Source of the DNA: Diabrotica undecimpunctata
Lineage: Eukaryota > Arthropoda > Insecta > Coleoptera > Chrysomelidae
NCBI RefSeq assembly: GCF_040954645.1
Contig: NC_092809.1
Span: forward strand, 69,101,141-69,165,140
Reading direction: 5' to 3'
DNA length: 64,000 nucleotides
Both the position numbers and the translations under genes were made by a program. Every line of letters begins with the position of its first letter. Positions within the stretch are counted from its first letter, which is position 1. Below the pieces are notes generated by a model. That model was not told the DNA's origin and ran no database searches. It was given only the letters and a program-made list of their open reading frames with translations. Shown here in pieces: positions 11,802-23,121 of this stretch.

Positions 11802-12901
11802 TTATTGTTTTAAAAAATACATATTATTGACACTTATAACATATTCTAAATCAGCTCCTACTCTCTCAAGATAGCATTTACACCGATATTCCAGATTTCT
11901 AGTAATGTTATGGAATAAAGGGTGTCTCGAGTCCGCGAAGACGGCTCTAACGGCATACTTGAACTCATTGATGGTTTGTGGTGCCCGTTTAAGAATGGCA
12001 GTTTTAGCCATGCCATAAATGTTAAGTCTGGAGAATGGGCAGGATAGGGGAAGTCAGTAAATCGTGAAATGAATTTGTTTGGAAAATGTCCCTGAAGAAA
12101 TTGATGAACTGCGACAGCAGTATGGCAAGTTGCCCCATCGTAGATCAGGGATAAAGCGTGTTAAAATTTCTATGTACCTCTGTTGATTAAGTGTGACTTG
12201 TCTACCATTTTCTTCGATAAAGTATGGACCAATGATTCCTTGTCCCGAAACTGCATACCAGACACTCACTTTTGCGCTATGTAAAGGATCTTCTTGAACT
12301 TCATCTGGTTTGGCAAAGCCCAGAAATCGATTTGTGCGACGATTTACATGGACTGATAAATGTGCTTCGTCTAAAAACCATACATTTTTCAAAAATTCAG
12401 AATTTTCATACTGTAATACAAGAATTCTGGCACAATATTCCACTCTACTGTGATAATCCCTGAGATGTAATTGTTGACGTACCTGAATCACATACGAAAA
12501 TGCACCCAGCTCCTTTAGGATTCTTTGCAAGGAAGTTCGTTTTAAGCCAAGATACAACGTTGTTCTTGTCTGGCTGGCTTTCGGATTTTCCAAGATTCGC
12601 TCAAAAACACGTTCACGGTTATCGTTGTTGTTAACTGTCCTGGGACGCCCTGAGTTTCCTTTTCGTTGGCACACTACATTACCCGTATTGCTAAACTTTT
12701 CAACAGCATTTAAAATTATAGCATTACTTGGATTGGAGAATGTTCATTAAACTGTTGTATGAATTGATCACACACGTATTGCAGACTTGCAGTATTACGT
12801 CGGCCGATTCCGTATGAGCGAATATAATGCTCCACAAGAAACACTTTCTTGCAAACACTTGACAGGTCTATACTAGTTAATTTGAATATGACAGCGCACA
12901 C
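11802..12901 (-). pseudogene. Mariner transposase, frameshifted, third catalytic site lost
   Basis: The N-terminal DNA-binding part starts at 12,901 and reads VFLVEHYIRSYGIGRRNTAS. The frame changes near 12,720 and continues with RKGNSGRPRTV. The DDE core has VWFLDEAHLSVHV (first Asp) and AKVSVWYAVSGQGIIGPYF. The second Asp is in YDGATCHTAVAVHQFLQ, reached only after another shift near 12,140. At the third site, SPDLT runs directly into the downstream MAKTAILKRAP region near 12,010, so the stretch that normally carries the last catalytic acid (SPDLTxxDFFLWG in relatives) is deleted. The protein therefore cannot be active. Confidence 0.85.
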
Positions 12902-12925
12902 AAAAAGACGTCTATGTTTCAGTTT

Positions 12926-12952
12926 CAGTACTGTTTATTTTGGGCAATACTG
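12926..12952 (-). repeat. Mariner right TIR
   Basis: Inverted partner of 11,761-11,787. TA lies immediately outside at 12,953-12,954. Confidence 0.93.
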
Positions 12953-12954
12953 TA

Positions 12955-14470
12955 TTATTAATTAAATGTATTGTTTCAAAAACATAATATAATTAACTCA
13001 GTAGATTGAAATGTCAGTTGGTAGTTTAGATTTCTTTTCTAGGTGGCGTAGTTACCCTACCGGACAAAGAGTGTGACTTGTCGTCTTATATAGATGGATG
13101 CAAGATATGATAAGTGTTTTTAGTTATCTACTATAAGTATAATTAGTGGACATTATCAACAATTCTAGTTGAAAATGCGTTTAGTTTGTCGCTTTAATTT
13201 TTAATATTAATTTCGAAGTTTGTTCTCAAACTACGTTTTTCCTGTTTTTTAGAATACAAATAATATTATAAGAAGTTTTAAAATCTACTAGATAGCCATA
13301 ACCTTGCTAATGAAATAGCAATAGTTTAACCTTTTATAATAATTACATAGATACATTGTTGTATATTTCAAGGTACAAGTATTTAAATATCAAGAACCCT
13401 GTTGATGGTTTTCTAAAATTTTAAAATAGTTTGATAAATTAAATTAAACGTTGAATAGAATGATATACTGATCGTTAAGTAATATGTATTATAATTTCTA
13501 TCTCTATTTATAAACTCAAAGAAGACGGTACATTCTTTAAAATAAATATTTGATCATCTAGATTTGTCCAAATAAAGTGACCACTACGCTTCACAGAACA
13601 TAACAAAGCCGAGGGATGAGTTTGACAGTAACAGGATTAAAACATTAACCGATCAAAGAGGGGAAACGAGACTGACGAGCCGCTAATATTAATTTTGACA
13701 GACAAAAAGGGGAAATCAGCTACGCGGCAAAGTCCCAATCTGGGCCCTGACGAAATCTGTCAAGAGTTGAAGTGAACTTTATAATCCTTTAATGGAACTT
13801 GGCACAGCACAGAAGGAGAGGAAATAGTGAATGTTTTGGAAAGAGATTCGGGGCATTTAGAAGTACGATATCATCAAATAGACTTGACGGCAGCACGGAT
13901 GGTTTAATATCTTTTAGAAAAATTATTTTTGAATTTACATTAATCTTAGTCTGTGTGCATCTATCAAACATTAAAATATTATTTATACAAAAGAATTCTA
14001 AACATTAGAATTAACCCTAGATAATTTGCGATAAAGATTAATTTCTCCCTTGGGAGCATAATTATACTAAGTCACAAAATGCAAATTTTACAGGAGATGC
14101 TATTTCTTTGTTTTTGAGATTTCATTACAAAAGAATTTAGCCATAAATTAAATTAAAACATTTTTTTTATTGCCACATACAAGTTGCTTTATCTAATATT
14201 CTGTAAACTTATGAAATAAGTGGACAAAGTATACTTACTATTATACTATTACTAATAAGCTTTTTAATAATCCTATGTAAAGTATCGTTATAGGTTAATA
14301 CTTTTGCAATGTGACATATAGTAGATCTGATGTACTAATATTAATTATTAATAAACGATAGCCACTAGTTTAAATCTTTTATTTGAAATTAAACACATTT
14401 TTAAAAAAATCTTTACTATCAAATTTATACTGTTATTAGAGATAAAAATAAGAAAAATCATAATTCAGTT
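12955..14470. other. AT-rich spacer with a GC-richer patch at 13.56-13.9 kb
   Basis: No family was recognised. Bases 13,560-13,900 are clearly less AT-rich than their surroundings (GGGCCCTGACG, AAGGGGAAATC) and contain only ORFs of about 60-70 codons with no motif. They could be the UTR of an unrecognised element. The direct repeat noted at 10,688 recurs at 13,011. Confidence 0.45.
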
Positions 14471-14479
14471 GTCATTGTT

Positions 14480-15655
14480 TGAATCTTTTGCTGTATCTTT
14501 CTCAGGAAATGGTAAATTGAAAAAAAAATTGTGGTAAATATCTCTAGTTACCTAAAAATTTTAAATGGCTTTTCTTTGGATATGGGAGGTAATGTTGTAA
14601 GTGGTTTCAAGCAAAAGTCTCTGGCATTGATGTTAAGTGACTTTCTTCCTTTTTTAGATATAAATATATTTTAAATGTATCATCGGTACTGTAAAAATAT
14701 TTGATGAAAACTATATTTGGGCTATGAAAGTCTGTTTAGACAGTTTTAATTTTATTCTATGTGACTTTTTCATTTTGTTCATCCTTGTCCCAGTTGATTG
14801 GTTGATTGACAAGGTTGTTTTCTTTTTACAGACCTAACGACTGTATACCATTGTTTGGACATATAAACAGATACATTCGTGGCTGCTTTCTCTATAATAC
14901 TATGTACCGAGTCCCATTCAGACTGTGTATGGTTTTTTCTAAAAATGTATGGCAAATGATTCATCTAACACTGAAATTTTGCAAACGTTATTTTTTTTTT
15001 GTTTAAATCCTGTGGAACCAATCTATTAAATACATTCCTAATTATCTGAGCGCTAATACTTAAAATATGAAGAAAGAAAAGTATGCAGACTTGAACTTTC
15101 TTAGTGTCGACTTGAAGGTAATGGACGAATGTAAAATTTCATCTGAAAGTTACGTCCTCGGTTGTTTCATCTGGGTTATTTGGGATTCGCGTTCTTGCCT
15201 TACTGTTAATTTGAACAAATTTTGAGATATAATCTCTGTGGCTTTTATATTTACAAAATTCCCATATTCCAAAATTATCATTTCTCTGTCTCCTTCTTTT
15301 ATTTTATCAGAACATTTCAACCTGGATTTACACGAAACCTTAATTTTTCTTTTAAGTACTGGATTTTCTTTCCATTTTTGCAGGTGTTTTATTTTCATTT
15401 TTGTTTACAGCATTAATTTTTTTTACTTGTGTCTTCTTTATCGGAACTACCAAATTAAAAGTCGCTAATTGAAATTTGATTATGACGGCCAACAGTAGCT
15501 AGTTAATTCATCATTGGGGTCAATATCTTCGTCATCTCCTCCAAACGGGTCCGACTCTGAAGAAAATAGACTTAAATTATCAATAAATACATTTGAAGAC
15601 GGACCAGGTTAATCATTTGTTAACTTATCTTCCATCCTAATATTATGTAATGTAC
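14480..15655 (-). pseudogene. Second DNCxGQNKN-family (DUF7869-like) pseudogene, decayed
   Basis: Read leftwards from 15,655: an acidic N-terminal stretch (SSESDPFGGDDEDIDPNDE) near 15,550-15,500, then after a shift a Lys/Cys segment (KVSCKSRLKCSDKIKEGDRE) at 15,340-15,270. Next come VQVCILFFLHILSIS near 15,080 and FRKNHTQSEWDSVHSI near 14,950. A C-terminal piece with PPISKEKPFKIF lies near 14,560. This order (acidic start, Cys pair, CKxFFLxTLxIS, TExEW, P-I-S/T-K-E-K) follows the family also represented at 6.06-8.03 kb. The central TFD/DNCPGQNKN core is not visible, so it is deleted or unreadable. No long frame survives. Assignment is by motif order only. Confidence 0.5.
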
Positions 15656-16149
15656 TAGGTAAATCAATTGTGGTTAGCAATGGCTCCTTCACAAACTAAC
15701 TTCTTAAAACAACGTGCATTGAAGATAAAAATGACACAACTGATTCAGTGGTAGATCTTTTCCTGAATAACAGATAAGACGAGGTACCAAGTTTTCACAC
15801 CTGGTCAATAAAAAACGGACATTCATATTGCATTTTTCATATTTTACTACAAAAGTAATGTCGTAGAAAAAGTGTATCTTCAATGAAATCTTATACTGAC
15901 CTACCAAAAATAGATCAGAACAAGTCGATTTTCATTAAAATTGCACTTTATTTACCATGTCCCGTATGTCCATTAAAATTATTCAACGCACACATAAAAT
16001 GAAATCTTGGACATATAATAGTTTTGCTATCAAGGGACCAATTAAAATGTTTGTATACGTTGTAAAACCTATAAATAAAACACTGTATACGTTGTATACA
16101 TTTTTAAAGCAGAAAGGTATTAATGTGCATATCACAAGAACATAACTAG
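15656..16149. other. Unassigned AT-rich stretch
   Basis: Short ORFs occur on both strands (62-67 codons) with no recognised motif. Confidence 0.45.
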
Positions 16150-16665
16150 TAGTCTCATAGTCAGTTCAGCGCCAGCCGCTGAACAGTACAGACGTGCGAG
16201 AGCTGAGCGAAGACACCGCCTAGGAGCTGCAGCGACCGAGTCTAAGCTAGACTTTTCAGTCTGACCGTGAATGTAAGCACGGTTAAACGGCCAGATAAGA
16301 GACAAACGCCTATGCAGAAACGACGTTAAACCGGGCAGATTTGTTTTTTAATTAAGTCTTCACGGAGGCCAAAATTGAACGTAGGAAAGTGAAGAAGCAG
16401 ACGGGCTTTTAACTTGTTGGGATACTCCCTGTGCCACCGTTTTGGGATGACACTGTGGGATACAGTTTTTTTAGAATTCTATATCTGGCAGACACGGCCC
16501 CAAGGTCAGGGAGGTGAGAATAGCAAGTGGATACCGCTTTAGTTCTGTCTAGAGCGTGAACAACAGCGAAAGAGGTCACTGGGGGCAGCCAGAAACCGTG
16601 CTGGCAACGGGCCAGACGGACAACAAAAAAGCCTTCTTCTAAATTAAGACTCCCGTCCCAAAAAC

Positions 16666-17364
16666 ATGGATCGTTTACTATCCCCGCCTGATAGAAAGGC
16701 ATCCCCTAGCCCCTATGGTTTTAGTGAGAGAAAACTCCACTGCGAAATCTATGATACACTGCCCCCCCTAGACGACGGAAACGGCAACTATGGGATATTC
16801 AAAGAGGTACCTATGGACGACGACATCACCAATGAATAGGGCTTCAAACGTCCCAAAAATAAGAAGAAAAGGACGAAAGACCAAGCGGGAGGAAATCGCG
16901 AAATAGAACCGACAATAACGGACGACGACACCCCAAAAAGACAAACGGGTTAAAGGCTTAGACAAAGGAGTAGCGAGAACGAAAAGTTTGAACTACAAGC
17001 CCTAAGAACGTTGCTCAAGAAGAAGGACGCCGAAATAGCAACTCTACGAAAAAAGACAGAAAAACTGCAAGACACAACGGTTGCCTCACAGAGGTCTATC
17101 ATTGAATATATGGACAAAAAGTTCAATCAATTAAACCCAAAGAAATCTGAAGATAACCTGGAAAACCAAGCACAAAAGAAGAAAAACGAAGATAACCTGG
17201 AAAAACGGGCCGAGAAAAAGAAAGCAGAGGATAACCTGAAAACTCAGGCAAACAAGAAAACGAAAGCCACGGGAACAATCCCAAAAAAACCACACGCAGA
17301 AGACAAACAAAAAGAAAAACCAAAATCAAGAAAAGAAGATTCCCCCACCCCTCACCCCTCCTAA
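16666..17364 (+). pseudogene. Jockey ORF1 (gag-like), interrupted
   Basis: ATG at 16,666 opens a frame beginning MDRLLSPPDRKASPSPYGFS. It is broken by TAG at 16,837-16,839 and TAA at 16,951-16,953 and ends at 17,364. From 17,011 on it is extremely Lys/Glu-rich. It contains three imperfect copies of an about 14-residue unit built on (K/E)EDNLxxxAxKKK (residues about 160-205), which would form a charged helix or coiled coil. Gag-like ORF1 proteins of jockey elements bind RNA. The expected C-terminal CCHC zinc knuckles are not visible in this frame and may lie past 17,364 in a shifted frame. Confidence 0.65.
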
Positions 17365-17721
17365 ACAGCAGCAGGAAGGAGATGCGCAGGTCGATCGACG
17401 CCCTCCGTCTCCAGCACAAATGGAAACAGAAGAGGTACCCAAGAAAACTTATGTAAAAAAAACCACCTGTAATTTCAACATGTGGTCGCGAACAACAGCC
17501 CCAACAAAGACAGAAGACAACGACGCAAGGAAGGTCGCAAATCACTCCCGGCGGACCTTCCTACGCTCAAGCAACAAAAGCGCAAGAAAATGAGAATACC
17601 ATTCTCATTTCCAGGCAACACTAAGATGGCCTAGTAAATTCTGTAAAAGAGCTACTTACTAGGGTCGTCAACGAGGCGATAGCAGATATAAAGCTAGCAC
17701 TGAACTAGTGCAAGCAAATAG

Positions 17722-20214
17722 GGGATAGGCTCCTGGAACCCAGGAGACATAAGGACCAACCAGGATATACTGGACGAACTGGTCAACAGATACGAAATGG
17801 ATGTCGTAGCCATACAAGAAATGAAACTTACAAACAATATAAACATCAAGTTCCCAGGATACGACGTCTATAGAAACGACAACACAGCAAGATCAGGTGG
17901 CACAGCAATTCTTGTGAAAAAAAGCATATGTCATATTAGAATAACAACACCACAACTAAATACTATGCAAGCAACAACAATAAGAGTACAAATGAGGCAA
18001 GAAGAAGTCAGAATTACCTCCGCCTACGTGAGGCCACAAGATCTACTGATCGATGAAGACCTAAATACGTTCTTAAACGACGAACCCTCAATAATAATAG
18101 GAGACCTAAACGCAAGATCCCCTAATTGGAACGACAAAGCTACGAACAGAAATGGAAGACTACTAAACGCATACATCGAAAATAACGAAGACGTTATGGC
18201 AATGGGTCCCACAGACCCAACGCATTACCCAGAAAATGGACTTCCTATACACATAGACATTGTAGTAGTAAAAAACCTAGGACTACAAATAGAACTACAA
18301 ACGTTAAATGAAGGCACAACCAACCACAATCCCATCCTATTGGAACTAGGAACGTGGGAAGAAGCAAGCATAATCAAAAGAATCAAAAAGAAAACAAAGT
18401 AGATAAACTTTAAGAGACTTGTGAGCACCGGAATAAACATGGTTCCAGTGATAGACAACCCACGAGAAATAGAAGACAGAGTCCTAGAGTTGAAAAACAT
18501 CATCCAACGAGCGCTCAGAAATAGCACTACAGAAGAGGAAGTAGAAATGCACACAGGATATACCACAAGCAATAAAAGACTTGATAAGGGAAAAGAACAG
18601 AGCAAAGGAGATAGCAAGAAGGACAAGGAATCAGGCAGACAAAAACAGAGCCAACAGACTAAACAGAGAGGTCAAAACAGCACTACAACAACACCGTTAT
18701 GAAATCTGGGAAAACCACATAAGAGATATGGAAGCACAAAGACCAAACATGCATAATATCTGGAGACTCCAGAGGATTTTGAGAAACGATAGAAAGCAAA
18801 TCCCCCCATTACACGGAGAAAATGGAATTGTTTACACCACAGAGGAAGAAGCATAGGTAATGAGGAGTACTCTCGAGAGAGAGTGTACTTTAAATTACCA
18901 CCCAGACGAGGACATCGACTTCATAGAAGAAGTCGAAAGACAAAGAGAAAGACCTGAAAATCAAAACGAAATCATCCCTCCTACATCATCGGAGGAGATA
19001 ACTGAATTAATCAAAAACAGCTCGCCGAAAAAAGCATCTGGCCCCGATCAAATCACGAACAGGGCTCTAAAAGACTTACCAGCGAGAGCTATAGTATACC
19101 TAACAAACATTATAAATGCAATGCTAAGATTCAAGAAATTCCCAAACAGATGGAAAGAGGCCCATGTCATAATGTTACCAAAGCCCGGAAAAGACAGCAC
19201 ATTCCCGCAAAACTACAGGCCAATAAGCTTACTACCTGCAATCAGCAAGATTGTAGAGAGAATAATACTCAGCAGACTTCAAGCCGAAACAGACAAACTA
19301 GATATAATACCCGAAGCTTAATTCGGCTTTAGATCAGAACACTTCAGTGAGCTACAAGTACTCAAACTAACAGAGTACATAGCAGCTGGATTCAACGACA
19401 AACAATTCACAGGAGCCGCCTTCCTAGATGTAAGCATTAAGCAAGGCATTCGATAGAGTCTGGCATAAAGGACTGATATATAATATGAGAGGATACGGGT
19501 ACAGTGGAGCAATGACAAGGCTGATCTCGTCGTACTTGAGCAACCGTCGTTTTAGAGTCCGGATAGGACAAGCCCTATCCGAACTCGGGAATCCGGAGGC
19601 TGGAGTACCACAGGGAGCGGTACTGTCACCTCTACTGTACACGATATACACAGCAGACATACCTAGAACACCAGGTACACTATTAAGCCTCTATGCCGAC
19701 GATACAGCGATAGCGGCCAAACATAGAAACGTAGATATAGCGGTTAACAACCTACAAACAGCGCTAGACGATATAGAAGAATGGAGTTTAAAACGAAAAA
19801 TAGCAATAAACTCCGACAAGACACAGGCTGTACTTTTCATTCAAAAAGAGGCACCAATAACCAGAAGAACAGGTAACTGTGCAAGACAATCCCATCGAGT
19901 GGAAAAGCGAAGCAAAATACCTCGGAGTAATCATGGACAAAGGCTTAACATTCAGCAATACATATGCATCCCTCGCTTGGGGACACATATGCAACACTTC
20001 AAAAAAGAAAATACAAGCGGCACACAACAACAGCCTAAGAGAAACAGTCAAAGGATCAAGATACGTTGCAGAAAGATTTCTCTTTAGATAATTACAACAA
20101 ATCAGAGTGACTGACACGATGAAAGAAAAAGCCAGGATAAAGTTCGCGGAAATAGAGAACCACCCCAGTCACGTACTAAGAGAGATAATGAGGAATGACG
20201 CTTTCCATAGATGA
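17722..20214 (+). pseudogene. Jockey ORF2: endonuclease - reverse transcriptase
   Basis: The open frame starts after a TAG at 17,719 with IGSWNPGDIRTNQDILDELV (APE endonuclease N-terminus). Next come AIQEMKL (metal-binding Glu), SGGTAILVKKSI and IGDLNARSPNWN. The last endonuclease motif, usually SDHNP, reads TNHNP, so the catalytic Asp is an Asn. RT follows: GPDQITNRALKDLP, NYRPISLLPAISKIVER, GVPQGAVLSPLLYTIY and LYADDTAIAA, then KYLGVIMDKGLTF. Breaks: TAG 18,400, a frameshift near 18,560, TAG 18,854, TAA 19,319, a 7-bp duplication near 19,436 that shifts the frame, a shift near 19,870, and TAA 20,089. It ends at TGA 20,212-20,214. Confidence 0.85.
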
Positions 20215-20725
20215 AAGCACAAAAGACCAAAACAACAAATAGTAAACTAAAACAATAACACCAGAGAGAAAACTAAACCAGAGAGAAAACAAAACACTAG
20301 AGAGAAAATACTTCAAAATAACAACAACTCACACAGAAGACAGTTCGTAGCTCAAAAACACTCAAGGACTATCGCCAAACACAAAGTGGGCCTGGTTGCC
20401 TTAAAGAAGATAAGCTCTGTACTGTCATATTGTCTTATATTTTATATATTTTTCAGTATTAGAGTATAGATTTTACACTAATTCTGATTTTTTGTTTCAG
20501 GGCCACCTACATAAAAATTATAAAAAAACACAAAAATCCGGCCTCGGCCACCAAAAAAATTAAAAAATACTAACAAAAACCGGCGCAAGTCAACAAAAAA
20601 AATTAACAAAAACCCCAAAACCCGAGCACATAGGGCCCACCCCCTTGAGCACCAAGTCGCCGAACTGAGCCGGGGCTCAGAGCGGAGACTTGTGGCCCAA
20701 GTAAGCAATTTTAGTTCGCGGATAA

Positions 20726-21150
20726 GCCACATTAAAATAACAGGATTATAGCGACAATGCGCTGTCCTGCGTTTTGCATTCGGCTAGGAAACCATGTTGG
20801 GGTTCTATTACCCAGGACCTCCATATGAAGAGTATTTTGCTGATAGATGATGGTCTGGAGCATTGGAGCGCGGTGGGGTAACTCCTGTTTTACTTGAGTT
20901 AACACACCTCGCTCCAATGAATTGTTACACCCGAACGTAATTCCTAGGTGTGAACATTTCTCACAGGCTGGGTTTAATCAAATTGCTTACTTGCTACAAG
21001 AACATAAGTTGTAAATTTTTTTTTTGTAGATTGGCTGTGTTATTAAAAAGTTATTAAAAAACTGTATACTAGTTCACAGTGATGGGATTTACAAATATAT
21101 TGTTAATGCGTTTTTCGCGAATTTGTAAGAGGAAAATTAAAGTAAAACCT
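20726..21150. other. Unassigned spacer
   Basis: A moderately GC-rich 200-bp patch (20,730-20,940) is followed by AT-rich sequence. No motif was recognised. The patch could be part of the jockey 3' UTR or a separate short repeat. Confidence 0.4.
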
Positions 21151-21159
21151 CTAAGCGAT

Positions 21160-22986
21160 TCCTCCAATAAAATGACCACCTGCGTATATCAGCCCATTCT
21201 GAATTAATGGACATTAAAAATGGAAGTTTCCGTTCTTTTATTTCTCTGAAATTCCTTACCCACATACATTGTGTTGGCAATCTGGAACCCAGACAGAGCA
21301 ACGACAAACTATGGAAAGTTCGACCAGATTTTAAATAGACATTTAGGGAGATTGTCAATAGAGTAATACATCAAAGACAAACGTAATCCATGGGGAATAA
21401 AACTGTATTTATTAGGTGGTGAAATTGGATTGACTTACAATTTTCCAATCTATCAGGGCAGTACCACAGAAATAGAACTTTCTCATTTGAAATATAGACA
21501 GGGTGCAGCTCTCGTATTACAATTTTCAAAAATACTTAATAATACCTAATAAGCATGCACTATACTGTGATAATTCTTTTACGAGCTATAACCTTTTACA
21601 AATTCTCAACTAAAAATTAATACTTGTTGCTAGTATTACGAGGATCAATAAATTTTCTAAAACGTCTAAATGATGTAAAAAATTTTTCAAAAAACGAGAG
21701 AGGATCAACAGAATAAATTATCTCTTCTGAAGAAATTATAGTAACCAGATGGTTAGATAACAAGCCAGTAATAATAATATCCAACTGTGTTGGGGTTGGT
21801 ACAGAAGATGTAAAACGATAGAACAAAAAAACAAAATGTTTCATTGACGTAAGTCGAGCCGAAGTTATACAAAAGTATAATAAGTCCATGCGCGGCATAC
21901 ATGAAACATATGCTCTTATTGCGTTTTACAGAACAAAAAATCGTTGCAGAAAGTGGACTATTCGACTAAACTTTCATGCGGTTGACATGGTCCTAACAAA
22001 CTCTTGGTTATAGTATAATCGAGACATGCATACTTAAGTAACTTCTCAAAAATATATCATGGACCTTCTACACTTTAGGATGAAAGTTGGGGAAGCCCTT
22101 ATAAGAGTCAACTCTTTTAATAACCGAAAACGCTAAAGACCTTTAAGCGATACATCTAGTCTAGTAGTAGCTGCAAAACGTCAAAAAATTGAAATAAGAC
22201 CTCTTACTGAGGTGCAGTTTGATAATATTGTTCATTTTCCAGAGCACCCACGGCTACCTTTACCTTTAAGATGCAAAAACCCTGGTTGTACAGGCAAATC
22301 AAGATGGAAATGTCAGAAGTGCAATGTCCATTTGTGCCTTAAAAAAAAAAAAGGAAAAACTGTAAGACCAATAATGACATATGCATTAGAAGTAAAACCC
22401 GACACAGTCACAACGCATAAGCTACTGGAAACTACAGAGATGAGAGTACTGATAAGAATTACAGAAAATACGCTGAGAGATCGAAAGAGCGGTGATGACG
22501 TTAGAAAAAAATGTAACGTACAGTGTATAAATGAAAAGACGCAAAATAAAAAAAAAAGAATGAAATAACCGCATAAGTAGAATGAAGGAGACCCTTGTCG
22601 TCAAAATAGTAAGAGATAAGTCACCAATCGTCAGAAGAACTATCGGACGACCGCGCAAAAGATGAAGTGACAACCATCCATAGAAGTATTAGTCCGCCAA
22701 TGAACAGGCAGAATTGCTTATAAAGACGAAGAAGAAGAAGATGAAAAGGAAACAAATTGCTTTTTTATGTATCCTATGCCCTAGTTTTTTAAAATTTGTA
22801 TTAGTAAATTGTAAAAGTAAAAGATATAAATAAGTACTTTTGGGTAGAAATGAACCCCTAATAATTTTTTTTATATATACATGTTATATTATTTTAATGT
22901 CCAAAAGGTGTTATATGAACTGTTTTATGTACATTTTGAGCAAAAATATTTTTTCGTTTGCTGAAAAAAAAGTAGTACTGAAAGGG
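21160..22986 (+). mobile_element. piggyBac element, decayed, interrupted by a LINE
   Basis: The transposase is readable in pieces on the plus strand: HIHCVGNLEPRQSNDKLWKV and RPDF at about 21,260-21,340, NPWGIKLYLLGGEIGLTYNF at 21,386-21,450, TRWLDNKPVIIISN near 21,740 and EVIQKYNKSMRGI near 21,860. The tail carries the Cys-rich domain CKNPGCTGKSRWKCQKCNVH at about 22,275-22,335. That domain is split by the LINE at 22,358-22,743 and resumes with ETNCFFMYP at 22,750-22,780. The 3' end AAAGGG followed by TTAA at 22,981-22,990 fits a piggyBac terminus with its TTAA target. No 5' TIR was found. Many stops; inactive. Confidence 0.82.
22358..22743 (+). mobile_element. LINE 3' fragment inserted in piggyBac codons
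   Basis: Coding pieces VRPIMTYALEVKPDTV, LLETTEMRVLIRI and TLRDRKSGDDVRKKCNVQ, then in shifted frames RTIGRPRKRW, form the C-terminal end of a LINE polyprotein. It ends in a GAAGAAGAAGAAGATG tail. The 9-bp sequence AAAAGGAAA stands at both edges (22,349-22,357 and 22,744-22,752) and looks like the target-site duplication. Removing the insert rejoins the piggyBac Cys-rich domain in frame. It is strongly 5'-truncated. Confidence 0.85.
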
Positions 22987-23121
22987 TTAAAATTCAGTTT
23001 AATGTTAACTTATAGTTTGTTAGCTAGTGTTGCCTATTGCTTATTATTGTTTTTTTCTATTTGGCGCGTAATTGTCGACAGTTGTTTTTACCATGGTATG
23101 TGTTGTTTTGAAAGTAACTAA

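Larger units (their letters stand above)
11761..12952 (-). mobile_element. Complete mariner-type element with TIRs and TA duplication
   Basis: The 1192-bp element is bounded by 27-bp inverted repeats at 11,761-11,787 and 12,926-12,952 that differ at one base (outer part CAGTATAGCCCAAAATAAAC). The dinucleotide TA lies directly outside each end (11,759-11,760 and 12,953-12,954), the standard Tc1/mariner target duplication. The length and single internal transposase are typical of mariners. The host site is the 3' tail of the RTE copy, so this insertion is the younger of the two. The transposase is broken, but the intact termini could still be mobilised in trans (inference). Confidence 0.92.
16150..20725 (+). 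mobile_element. Jockey-clade LINE, nearly full length, mutated
   Basis: The element is far more GC- and purine-rich than its flanks. It begins near 16,150 with an untranslated leader containing AGTCAGTTC, then a gag-like ORF1 (16,666 on), an endonuclease/RT ORF2 (17,722-20,214) and a 3' region to about 20,725. The RT motif set (YADDTAIAA with GVPQGAVLSPLLYTIY) is that of the jockey clade. Both ORFs are broken by point stops and small indels but keep their order and nearly full length, so this copy is younger than the RTE scraps. The exact 3' end is uncertain because no clear poly(A) or target duplication was found. Confidence 0.8.

Noticed and set aside
16409..16702. 97-codon minus-strand ORF
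   Set aside because: It lies antisense to the jockey leader and ORF1 start and has no motif.
17123..17545. 140-codon minus-strand ORF rich in Leu/Phe/Gly
   Set aside because: It is the antisense shadow of the Lys/Glu-rich jockey ORF1; composition explains the hydrophobic look, and no signal-peptide or domain evidence supports it.
21137..21358. 73-codon minus-strand ORF
   Set aside because: The plus strand here reads piggyBac codons (HIHCVGNLEP, DKLWKVRP), so the minus frame is a shadow.
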